Below are positions 1 through 9,313 of a stretch of 64,000 nucleotides of DNA, piece by piece (positions within the stretch are counted from its first letter, which is position 1; each line of letters opens with the position of its first letter). A model generated the notes under the pieces. That model was not told the DNA's origin. It saw only the letters and a program-made list of their open reading frames with translations, and did not search any database. Both the position numbers and the translations under genes were made by a program. Location: positions 62,001 to 126,000 of the forward strand of contig CAZIUE010000008.1 in NCBI GenBank assembly GCA_964542535.1, in the 5' to 3' direction. Origin of the DNA: Pseudopelobacter sp964542535. Its GTDB lineage: Bacteria; Desulfobacterota; Desulfuromonadia; Geobacterales; Pseudopelobacteraceae.

Positions 1-1125
1 GAGACGCTCGGTCTCCCGCAGGATGATGGCCAGCAGCCGCCGGTCGCTTCCGGCAACGGTACCCTGATCGGCCAGAAGCTGCACCGAGCCGCTCATGGCT
101 GCCAGGGGATTGCGGATCTCATGGGCCATGCGGGCGGCCAGGGTGCCCAGCGTGGTCAGCCTGTCGTTGCGCCGGAGCGCCTCCTCCAGACGGACCTTGT
201 CGGTCAGGTCCTTGAAATTGACGATCATGCCGGCCGTTTCCCCCCTGGCATCGGCAAAGGGAACGCCGCTGTACCCCAGGATCAGCTCCTGTCCGTCGTT
301 CCCCCTCCAGGCGCACCGACCGCCACGGGGGGCAGCAACCTCTTCCCGAAGCGCCGCGGCCATCTCGGGAAAGACGCTGTCCAGCGGAAGATCGTAGACA
401 TCCTGCTGCCGTTTCCCGGTCAGCTCCTCGGCATAGCGGTTGAAGACGCGGATGTTCCCGCCCGGGGTCACCGTCACCAGGCCGCTCTCCAGGTTGGCGA
501 CGATAGTCCGGTTCAGGCGCTCCAGCTCGTCCAGATTGACGTTCTTGCGTTCCAGGGCGTCGGCATTCAGCCGGGCCTGTTCGGAAAGGTAGCCGGTGAT
601 GAAGCTGGTCAGGCAGAAGCCCATCAGGTTCAGGAAAATGGTGTACAGGATCTGCATGGCCCCGAACGCATGGGCCGCTTCCCTGCTCAGGCCGATGGGC
701 TCCAGATAACCGAAATACTGGAAATCACTGATGGCTCCGTAGAGGATTCCGCACAGGGAGGCGGTGTAGAAGGCCTCCCGCCGTCCCAGGAGGACGCCGG
801 CATTCATGATGGAGAGCAGGTACAGGAAGGAGTAGGGGCTGTCCACCCCGCCGGTGAACAGCAAGAGTACCGTCACAAAGGAGAGATCCCAGATGGTCTG
901 CAGATAGGTGATGAAGAGGTGAAACCGGGAAGGCAGCTTGAGGGCGAAATGGGAAACAGCGGAAAAGAGAAAGGAAAAAGCCATGAGACGGATCACCCCG
1001 CTGTGGGTGATATCGTCCATGGCTTCCGGCTCCTTCAGCATCAGCGCAACCGTGGAAAGCAGAAACAGGAAGCTGACCAGGATTCTGGCAAAGATGAAGA
1101 TCCGCAGCTGCCGTTCACGCCACAT
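1..1125 (-). CDS. pilS: PilS-like membrane sensor histidine kinase (3' part beyond window)
   Basis: Sensor kinase of the PilS/PilR two-component pair, which normally controls RpoN-dependent pilin transcription. The first 375 residues are visible and the gene runs off the left edge. It starts MWRERQLRIF, followed by about six hydrophobic segments in the first 170 residues, a PAS-like linker (LESGLVTVTPGGNIRVFNR), and the HisKA box MAHEIRNPLAAM with the phosphoacceptor His at about residue 335. The ATPase domain lies outside the window. The start is 3 bases downstream of the pilC stop, so translation is probably coupled. The order pilB-pilT-pilC-pilS is that of Geobacter pil clusters, so pilR and the pilin gene would be expected further left. 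That expectation is inference. Confidence 0.9.
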   Translation of the reverse strand, partial: MWRERQLRIFIFARILVSFLFLLSTVALMLKEPEAMDDITHSGVIRLMAFSFLFSAVSHFALKLPSRFHLFITYLQTIWDLSFVTVLLLFTGGVDSPYSFLYLLSIMNAGVLLGRREAFYTASLCGILYGAISDFQYFGYLEPIGLSREAAHAFGAMQILYTIFLNLMGFCLTSFITGYLSEQARLNADALERKNVNLDELERLNRTIVANLESGLVTVTPGGNIRVFNRYAEELTGKRQQDVYDLPLDSVFPEMAAALREEVAAPRGGRCAWRGNDGQELILGYSGVPFADARGETAGMIVNFKDLTDKVRLEEALRRNDRLTTLGTLAARMAHEIRNPLAAMSGSVQLLADQGTVAGSDRRLLAIILRETERL

Positions 1126-1128
1126 GGG

Positions 1129-2346
1129 TTATCCGCCGACGGTCCCCGCCAGCTTGAAGATGGGGAGGTACATGGCGATGACCAGGCCGCCCACGGTGGT
1201 GCCCAGGAAGACCATCAGCATCGGCTCCATCATGGCGGTCATGGCCGAGACGGCGTCGTCCACCTCATCGTCGTAGAAGTCGGCGATCTTGTTCAGCATG
1301 GCATCCATGGCGCCGGTAGCCTCTCCCACGCCGATCATCTGCACCACCATGGGGGGAAAGACGCCGCAGGCGGCCAGCGGTTCGGCCATGGTCTTCCCCT
1401 CGGAGATGGCCTGGCGCACGCCATAGATGGCCTCCTCGACGATCTTGTTGCCGGCCGTCTTGGCGACGATCTCCAGGCCGTCCATGATGGGAACGCCGGA
1501 ACTGACCATGGTGCCCAAGGTGCGGGTAAACTTGGCCACGGCAACCTTGCGGATCAGCGGGCCGGCAATGGGCGCCCTCAAAGCCAGGCGGTCAACGGTC
1601 TTCCGTCCCGCCGGGGTGGCGTAGTACTTCTTGAAGCCCCAGAAGATCGCGTAGATCAGGACGATAATCACGATGATGTAGCGGGTCAGGAAGGTGCTTA
1701 AAGCGATGACGAACTTGGTCGGGGCGGGCAGATCGCCGCCGAAGTCCTGGAACATCTTGGCAAAGGTGGGGATGACGAAGATCAGGATGACCCCCACCAC
1801 GATCACCGCGATGGACATGATGGTCAGGGGGTAGACCATGGCCCCCTTGATCTGCTTCTTCAGCTTCATGGCCTTCTCGATGTAGGCGGCCAGGCGCTGG
1901 AGGATCGTGTCCAGGATACCGCCCACCTCGCCGGCAGCCACCAGGTTGACGAACAGTTCGTCAAAGGCCTTGGGGTGCTTGGCCAAGGCATCGGCAAAGG
2001 TGGAACCGCTCTCGACGCTCTCCTTGACCTTGAACAGGATTTCCCGGAAGGTTTTGTTCTCCTGCTGACTGGAGAGGATCTCCAGGCACTGCACCAGGGG
2101 GAGGCCCGAATCGATCATGGTGGCGAACTGGCGGGTAAATATGACCAGTTCCTTGGTCTGGACCTTGCCCGAGCCACCGAAAGAGGGGAGCTTGAGAGAG
2201 ATTCCCTTGGCGACTTCGCTGATGGTGATATTGGTAAAACCGTACTTCTTCAGCTGGGCTTCGACAATGGCAACGCTGTCGGCTTCCATGGTCCCCTTCT
2301 GGACTCCGCCGGTTTTGGTGCGTGCTTCCCAGGTAAACTTGGGCAT
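1129..2346 (-). CDS. pilC: Type IV pilus inner-membrane platform protein PilC
   Basis: Polytopic inner-membrane platform of the type IV pilus machine. It couples the PilB/PilT motors to pilin insertion and removal. The product has 405 residues, the usual family length, with two tandem GspF/T2SSF domains: one around residues 70-195 (FTRQFATMIDSGLPLVQCLE) and one around 270-400 (FTRTLGTMVSSGVPIMDGLE). Each domain is followed by a long hydrophobic segment, and the protein ends FKLAGTVGG. It lies 25 bases after pilT and 3 bases before pilS in a minus-strand pil operon. Nothing looks truncated or altered. Confidence 0.96.
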   Translation of the reverse strand: MPKFTWEARTKTGGVQKGTMEADSVAIVEAQLKKYGFTNITISEVAKGISLKLPSFGGSGKVQTKELVIFTRQFATMIDSGLPLVQCLEILSSQQENKTFREILFKVKESVESGSTFADALAKHPKAFDELFVNLVAAGEVGGILDTILQRLAAYIEKAMKLKKQIKGAMVYPLTIMSIAVIVVGVILIFVIPTFAKMFQDFGGDLPAPTKFVIALSTFLTRYIIVIIVLIYAIFWGFKKYYATPAGRKTVDRLALRAPIAGPLIRKVAVAKFTRTLGTMVSSGVPIMDGLEIVAKTAGNKIVEEAIYGVRQAISEGKTMAEPLAACGVFPPMVVQMIGVGEATGAMDAMLNKIADFYDDEVDDAVSAMTAMMEPMLMVFLGTTVGGLVIAMYLPIFKLAGTVGG

Positions 2347-2371
2347 GAATACTCTCCTCGATTCAGTATAG

Positions 2372-3469
2372 TCAGCGGCCGATGGGACGACGCTGCGGAT
2401 TCGCCGACGGGTTGCTGAGCATCTGCTTCAACTCTTCGGGATCCTGCGACCTCCCCAGGGCTATCTCCAGGGAGATCTGGCGCCGCTGGTACAACGAGAA
2501 CAGGCACTGGTTCATGGTCTGCATGCCGAACTTCTCCTGCCCCACCTGCATCTGGGAATAGATCTGGTGGACCTTGTCCTCACGGATCAGGTTGCGGATG
2601 GCGGCATTGGGCACCATGATTTCCAGCGCCAGTGCCCTCCCCTTGGCGTTTAGCCGGGGCAGCAGCATCTGGGACATGACCCCCTCCAGCACAAAGGAGA
2701 GCTGGGCCCTGATCTGGGTCTGCTGGTGGGGCGGAAACACGTCCACGATGCGGTTGATGGTCTGGACGCAGGAGTTGGTGTGCAACGTGGCCAGACAGAG
2801 ATGGCCGGTCTCGGAGAGGGTCAGGGCCGCCTCGATGGTCTCCAGGTCGCGCAATTCGCCCACCAGGACCACGTCAGGGTCCTGGCGCAGCACGTACTTG
2901 AGGGCGTTCCTGAACCCCTTGGTGTCAGCCCCCACCTCGCGCTGGTTGACCACGCACCCTTTGTGGGGGTGGAGGTACTCGATGGGATCCTCGATGGTGA
3001 CGATATGTTCGTGGCGGTTCACGTTGATGTAGTCGATGATGGACGCCAGGGTGGTGGACTTGCCGCTGCCTGTCGGGCCGGTGACCAGGATCAGGCCGCG
3101 GGCTTTGGAGGCCAGGTCGGCAACGATGGGCGGCAGGCTCAGTTCCTCGAAGGAGAGGATCTTGTAGGGAATCACGCGAAAGACGCCGGCCACCGCGCCG
3201 CGCTGCACGAAGACGTTTCCCCTGAAACGGGAGAGCCCCTTGACGCCGAAGGAGAGATCCAGCTCGCTCTCCTCCTCGAACTTGTGCTTCTGGGTATCGG
3301 TGAGCACGCTGTAGCAGAGCTGCTTGGTATCCACCTGGTTGAGCGGCGGATAGTCCAGGGGGATCAGCTTGCCGTCAACGCGGATCTGGGGGGGCGAATT
3401 GGTGGTTATGTGCAGGTCGGAGCCGTTGGCCTCGACCAGGGTTTTGAGCAACTGGTGAAGACTGAGCAT
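2372..3469 (-). CDS. pilT: Pilus retraction ATPase PilT
   Basis: Hexameric cytoplasmic ATPase that depolymerises type IV pili. The 365-residue product has Walker A GPTGSGKS at residues 131-138, an Asp box (EDPIEYLH), a Walker B region (DPDVVLVGELRD) and His boxes (TGHLCLATLHTN). It also carries the motif AIRNLIRE near residue 290, which is typical of PilT retraction motors and separates it from PilB. It sits between pilB and pilC. Geobacter genomes carry several pilT paralogues; this is the copy embedded in the pil operon. Confidence 0.96.
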   Translation of the reverse strand: MLSLHQLLKTLVEANGSDLHITTNSPPQIRVDGKLIPLDYPPLNQVDTKQLCYSVLTDTQKHKFEEESELDLSFGVKGLSRFRGNVFVQRGAVAGVFRVIPYKILSFEELSLPPIVADLASKARGLILVTGPTGSGKSTTLASIIDYINVNRHEHIVTIEDPIEYLHPHKGCVVNQREVGADTKGFRNALKYVLRQDPDVVLVGELRDLETIEAALTLSETGHLCLATLHTNSCVQTINRIVDVFPPHQQTQIRAQLSFVLEGVMSQMLLPRLNAKGRALALEIMVPNAAIRNLIREDKVHQIYSQMQVGQEKFGMQTMNQCLFSLYQRRQISLEIALGRSQDPEELKQMLSNPSANPQRRPIGR

Positions 3470-3502
3470 GGAATGCGCCTTTCGTGACTGGCCAGGGTTG
3501 TG

Positions 3503-5209
<1,707 letters not shown>

Positions 5210-5242
5210 AAAAACTCCCGGAATATAACGTTGTGATGACAG

Positions 5243-5271
5243 ATAGTATGCGGAATAAGGATGGATGTCAA
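5243..5271 (-). promoter_or_regulatory. Sigma-70 promoter of the pilB-pilT-pilC-pilS operon
   Basis: On the minus strand TTGACA (5271-5266) and TACTAT (5248-5243) are separated by exactly 17 bases, close to the sigma-70 consensus. The predicted transcript starts about 30 bases before the pilB start codon. Confidence 0.75.
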
Positions 5272-5368
5272 GTATCGTCAAACAATACAGATAGTTGCAA
5301 TGGCTACCTCTGTTCACCCCTGCGTGGTTCAGCAACAACCGCCGGATCACAGCATGGAACACCCCTGG

Positions 5369-7300
5369 TCAGGGATGCCCCTGGTAGCGCAGCAGCAGAT
5401 TGCGGACAGGGTAGCGCATCTCGGGGGCGATCCGCACCGCCCGCTCCAGCATGTCCATCCCCTGACGGACCAGCCCCCGGCTGAGCAGGAATTCGCCCGT
5501 TTCCAGGTAACCGTTGGCATAGATCAGAATCGCCTTGCCCGTGTCCAGATCCAGGAAGGAGATCCTGTCCAGGACGCCGCGGCTGCTGTAATTCTCCCAG
5601 ATGAAGACATCGGGAAGCCCGGGCGGTTCGGACCTGCGCCGCAGGCGGTAGACGATCCCCCGCTGAACCGCGACAAACTCTTCGAAGGAGACGGAGTAGC
5701 GGGTGGAAAAATCCACGTACACCGGCCGGGTGTCGATCAGGTCGCTGATGGCCAGGCGCAGGCGGGCTTCGGGTCCCGCGGAGGCGGAAAGCCGTTCGCG
5801 CAGGCGGTCCGTGAAGAGACGCGGCAGGGACTCCAGATACCAGTCGAACACCAGGTGCGGCACATGGGGCAGGTCCACGTCTTCCCGCATCCGCTCCACC
5901 CCCTGCAGGTACCAGAGCGGAAAGGCGCCGCTGTCCCCCCAGGTGAACATGACCGCGTCGCGGGGCAGCGACCGCAGGGAATTGCTGGCATACTCAAAGG
6001 CGATGTAATTGTCGTGCTGGTCGTTTTCGTAGTAGTTTGCCGCACAGAGGGAAAAGGGCACGAGAAAGAACATCACCCCGGTCAGGGCATACAGGGTGGG
6101 GCCGAAACATTGGGGGAGACGGGCCGAATTCGCCGCGAAGCGCAGCAGCTGGAACAGGCCGACCCCCACCAGCACGGCGGTGAGCAGATACAGGGGGGTG
6201 AAGAACTCCTCGGTCAGGAATATAGTCTCCCGGGGCGTATTGAAATGGCCGACGATAACCAGCAGGAAACTGGCCACGGCAACCAGGTAGGCCAGCACAA
6301 CGTCACGGCGCGTCCGCCACAGGCAGACCAGGGCCAGGATCAGCAGGGCCAGTCCCAGCCAGGTGAATTCGCGGGGCACGTTGAAGGCCCTGATCTGTTC
6401 CCACAGCAGACCCGGGGAGCGGGGATGGGTCTCGTTCGGATACCCCTTGCGCAGAACGTGCCACAGAAACTGCGTCCAACTACTGGTGTCCCCCCAGTTC
6501 ATGAGCGGCTTGCGGCTGGCCCGCAGCGGCAGATAGAGCTGCACGGAGAAGCCGGACAGGGCAAAGGCCGTTGCCAGGACCAGTTCCCTGACCCTGAGCA
6601 GCAGGCGGCGGTCGGTCATCAGGAGCAGAACGAACCATGCCGGCAACAGCAGCACCACCGTCTGGTGCAACCCCGTGGCCATGCCGGCCAGGAAGCCGGC
6701 GCCATAGAGGTGGGCCGGGCTTTCCGTTCCGGACCGGAAGCGCTCCCGCCAGACCAGCAGCAACCAGAAGATCAGGGCGGTGACAAAGGCCAGCAGCGGG
6801 TACGGCTTGTCGTGGTTGGACTGGAGCCAGAGCCGCGGGGTAACGGCAAAGGTGCAGGCCGCTGCCAGGGCAGCCATCCTGACGGCATAGCGGGAAAACG
6901 GGAGATCCTCCACCAGCCGCTCCTCCCCGAGCAGCCGCACGGTCAGGAGGTACACCCCCAGACAGGCCAGGGAGGATGAAACCGCGGTAGCCATGTTGAC
7001 GCGGAAGGCGATGTTACCCAGGGGAAGCAGGGTGAACGGCTTGGCGAACAGGAGAAACAGGGGGTAGCCGGGTGAGTGGGCCGAGCCCAGGGAGGCGATG
7101 GCGGTCAGAAATTCACCGCTGTCGAAGAACGTCACCGACGGCGCCAGGGTCGCCAGATACAGGGTCAGGGGAATCACCAGCGACAGGATGGCGTAGGGGT
7201 CCATTCCCGCGGGACGGAAACGGGACAAGAGGGAGGGGCGTTCACCGGGAGAACCGGCGCGGCGGCCGAAGAGGCGGGCAAGCGCGGCCGGACGCCTCAC
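5369..7300 (-). CDS. DUF2723 multi-pass membrane protein (GT-C/PMT-like glycosyltransferase)
   Basis: Large integral membrane protein of 643 residues. The region SVTFFDSGEFLTAIASLG followed by AHSPGYPL is the DUF2723 signature. This family resembles GT-C protein O-mannosyltransferases that use polyprenyl-linked sugars on the outer face of the membrane. About ten hydrophobic segments span the first 450 residues, and a soluble C-terminal domain follows. The start is a GTG that overlaps the upstream stop by four bases (GTGA), so the genes are probably coupled; an ATG at residue 33 is an alternative. The acceptor is unknown. Its place between ribF/flippase and pilB makes pilin or envelope glycosylation possible, but that is inference. 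Confidence 0.8.
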   Translation of the reverse strand: MRRPAALARLFGRRAGSPGERPSLLSRFRPAGMDPYAILSLVIPLTLYLATLAPSVTFFDSGEFLTAIASLGSAHSPGYPLFLLFAKPFTLLPLGNIAFRVNMATAVSSSLACLGVYLLTVRLLGEERLVEDLPFSRYAVRMAALAAACTFAVTPRLWLQSNHDKPYPLLAFVTALIFWLLLVWRERFRSGTESPAHLYGAGFLAGMATGLHQTVVLLLPAWFVLLLMTDRRLLLRVRELVLATAFALSGFSVQLYLPLRASRKPLMNWGDTSSWTQFLWHVLRKGYPNETHPRSPGLLWEQIRAFNVPREFTWLGLALLILALVCLWRTRRDVVLAYLVAVASFLLVIVGHFNTPRETIFLTEEFFTPLYLLTAVLVGVGLFQLLRFAANSARLPQCFGPTLYALTGVMFFLVPFSLCAANYYENDQHDNYIAFEYASNSLRSLPRDAVMFTWGDSGAFPLWYLQGVERMREDVDLPHVPHLVFDWYLESLPRLFTDRLRERLSASAGPEARLRLAISDLIDTRPVYVDFSTRYSVSFEEFVAVQRGIVYRLRRRSEPPGLPDVFIWENYSSRGVLDRISFLDLDTGKAILIYANGYLETGEFLLSRGLVRQGMDMLERAVRIAPEMRYPVRNLLLRYQGHP

Positions 7301-8307
7301 GAACCGTCACCGGCAGTGCGCACACAGTCCAGGGAGTAGCGCCCCCCCCAAAGGTGGAAGAACCCGGCGATGACCACCGGAAAGAAGGAGGTCCCGTGAA
7401 TCACCAGGGCAATGCTGAGGGCGGTGGAGTCGGGAATGCCGAACAGCGACAGCCCCTGGAAGCAGGCATAGTGGTAGGTGCCGATGTAGCCGGGAGACGC
7501 CGGCACCATGACGGCAAACACCAGCAACACCAGGATGAACATGGAAGCGGTCATGGGAAGCTGGATGCCGAACCCGCGCAGGATCATATCCACCGGCAGG
7601 ACCGCGAACCCCCAGATGAGAAGGGACGAGAACAGCAGGGCGCAGATGTGGTCCGGCCGCGGGGAGAGCCGCACCCCCTCCATGAACGACCCCGCCAGGG
7701 GGATCAGCCGCCGGGAAAGGGCGGCGGGAAAGGGGCGCAGCAGCGTCTCCAGCGCGGACATGCTCCCCCGGGTCCGGCGTTTGATCAGCACCAGGGCGAC
7801 GATCACGGCAACGTAGAGCAGAAAGGTGACCAGGCCGCCCGCCTTGAGGGCCGATTCGGCCACGGCCATCCCCTGGGGAAGGCGCAGGGTGAACAGGGTC
7901 ACCACCAGGATCAGCAGCACCGTAAAGCCGTCGAAGAGGCGGTCGATGACCAGCGAGGCGAACACGGCCGGAGCCTCCAGCTGTTCACGCTCGGCCAGCA
8001 CGTAGGCGCGGACGAACTCACCCAAACGGGCCGGGAGCAGGTTGTTGGCCATGTAGCCGATAATGGTGGCGGGATAGAGCGACGAAAGCGGGATCTCCTT
8101 TTCCTGGATCAGCAGATAGCGCCAGCGCACGGCCCGCAGGAAGTAGCTGAAAAAGGTGCAAGCCACCGCCAGGAGCACGAAGCGGTAGTCGGCCGCGCAG
8201 ATCGCCGCCCCCAGCTGCTTCACATCCATCTTCCCCATGAGCAGGACCATGAAGAAGGCGCTTACGGCCAGTCCGCCCCAGAATTTGAGGCCGAGGCTGT
8301 TCTTCAC
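7297..8307 (-). CDS. Flippase-like / UPF0104 (LPG-synthase TM region) membrane protein
   Basis: Predicted polytopic membrane protein of 336 residues with about eight hydrophobic segments. The stretch RAVRWRYLLIQEKEIPL and then NNLLPARLGEFVRAYVL is typical of the UPF0104/AglD-like family, which is linked to export or transfer of lipid-bound sugars or lipids. I choose the GTG at 8307 because GGAGG lies 7 bases upstream and the codon overlaps the ribF stop (GTGA); an ATG 21 bases earlier is less well placed. It is coupled by overlap to ribF upstream and to the DUF2723 gene downstream, so the three form one unit. Substrate unknown. Confidence 0.75.
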   Translation of the reverse strand: MKNSLGLKFWGGLAVSAFFMVLLMGKMDVKQLGAAICAADYRFVLLAVACTFFSYFLRAVRWRYLLIQEKEIPLSSLYPATIIGYMANNLLPARLGEFVRAYVLAEREQLEAPAVFASLVIDRLFDGFTVLLILVVTLFTLRLPQGMAVAESALKAGGLVTFLLYVAVIVALVLIKRRTRGSMSALETLLRPFPAALSRRLIPLAGSFMEGVRLSPRPDHICALLFSSLLIWGFAVLPVDMILRGFGIQLPMTASMFILVLLVFAVMVPASPGYIGTYHYACFQGLSLFGIPDSTALSIALVIHGTSFFPVVIAGFFHLWGGRYSLDCVRTAGDGS

Positions 8308-9287
8308 CGGCACTCCTCCCCCGAACATGGCGTGCTCCGAAGCGGCTTCACCATGGCCCGATCGATCGTTGCCAGGATGTTTCTGGTTGCCTGCACATCC
8401 TGCCCGATGGCCTGGATCAGCTCACCGGCGGAGGGGAATTTCCGTTCCCCCCGCAGGCGCTGGACAAAGCAGATCGCCAGCTCCCGGTCGTACAGCTGGC
8501 CGGAGAAGTCCAGAAGAAAAACCTCGATGGAACGTCCCCCCCCTCCCAGGGTCGGGTTACTACCGATGTTGCAGGCCCCCTGATACAGCCGGTCCCCCAG
8601 CGCCACCATCACGGCGTAGACCCCGTCCCGGGGAATAAGCTCGTTGCACGGCTGCACGTTGGCGGTGGGAAATCCCAGCTCGCGCCCCACCTGGCGGCCA
8701 TGCACCACATGTCCGGCGACCACATGATACCTGCCCAGGATCCGGGCGGCGGTGCTCACGTCTCCCCGGGAAACCAGGCGCCGCACCAGGCTGCTGCTGA
8801 AGACCAGCTCGTCGGTACCCACCGGGTCGAGCTCTTCCAGGGTAAAGCCGTACTCCGTGGTCATGCGGGTCAGGGTCTGGCAGTTGCCCTGGCGGTCCCG
8901 TCCGAAGGCGTAATCGTGACCGATGATGATGTGGCGCATGCCCAGGGAGTTACAAAGCACGTCCCTCACGAACGCCTCCGCCGACAGCATGGAAAAGGCG
9001 TGGGTAAAACCGATCACCACCAGACAGTCCACCCCCTGCTCCGCTATCAGGGCGCACTTCTGCTCGAAGGTCGTGATCAGGGTCGGCGACGCCTCCGGCG
9101 CCAGCAGGGCCAGGGGATGGGGTGCGAAGGTGACCACCACCGCCGGCAGGCCAAGGCTCTCGCTCTTTCGCTTCAGGTGGCTGAGGAGCGCCACATGTCC
9201 GCGGTGCACGCCATCGAAGTTACCGATAGTGACCACCGAATCCACGAAGTTCTTGTTGAATATTTCCGTTCCGGTCAGTATGCGCAT
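8304..9287 (-). CDS. ribF: Bifunctional riboflavin kinase / FAD synthetase
   Basis: Makes FMN and FAD from riboflavin in the cytosol. The product has 327 residues. The N-terminal FAD synthetase half has the nucleotidyltransferase motif TIGNFDGVHRGH (residues 21-32) and later IIGHDYAFGRDRQGN. The C-terminal riboflavin kinase half contains GRELGFPTANVQP and GACNIGSNPTLGGGGRSIEVFLLDF. It is preceded by recG 27 bases upstream and overlaps the flippase-like gene downstream by 4 bases. Nothing anomalous is seen. Confidence 0.96.
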   Translation of the reverse strand: MRILTGTEIFNKNFVDSVVTIGNFDGVHRGHVALLSHLKRKSESLGLPAVVVTFAPHPLALLAPEASPTLITTFEQKCALIAEQGVDCLVVIGFTHAFSMLSAEAFVRDVLCNSLGMRHIIIGHDYAFGRDRQGNCQTLTRMTTEYGFTLEELDPVGTDELVFSSSLVRRLVSRGDVSTAARILGRYHVVAGHVVHGRQVGRELGFPTANVQPCNELIPRDGVYAVMVALGDRLYQGACNIGSNPTLGGGGRSIEVFLLDFSGQLYDRELAICFVQRLRGERKFPSAGELIQAIGQDVQATRNILATIDRAMVKPLRSTPCSGEECR

Positions 9288-9313
9288 GATTCCATCGTTC
9301 GTTGGTTGGGTTT

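Noticed and set aside
121..1701. Long plus-strand reading frame opposite pilS and pilC
   Set aside because: The minus strand encodes clear pilus proteins here. The plus frame is rich in G, H, Q and D and has no family resemblance; it is a shadow of GC-rich codons.
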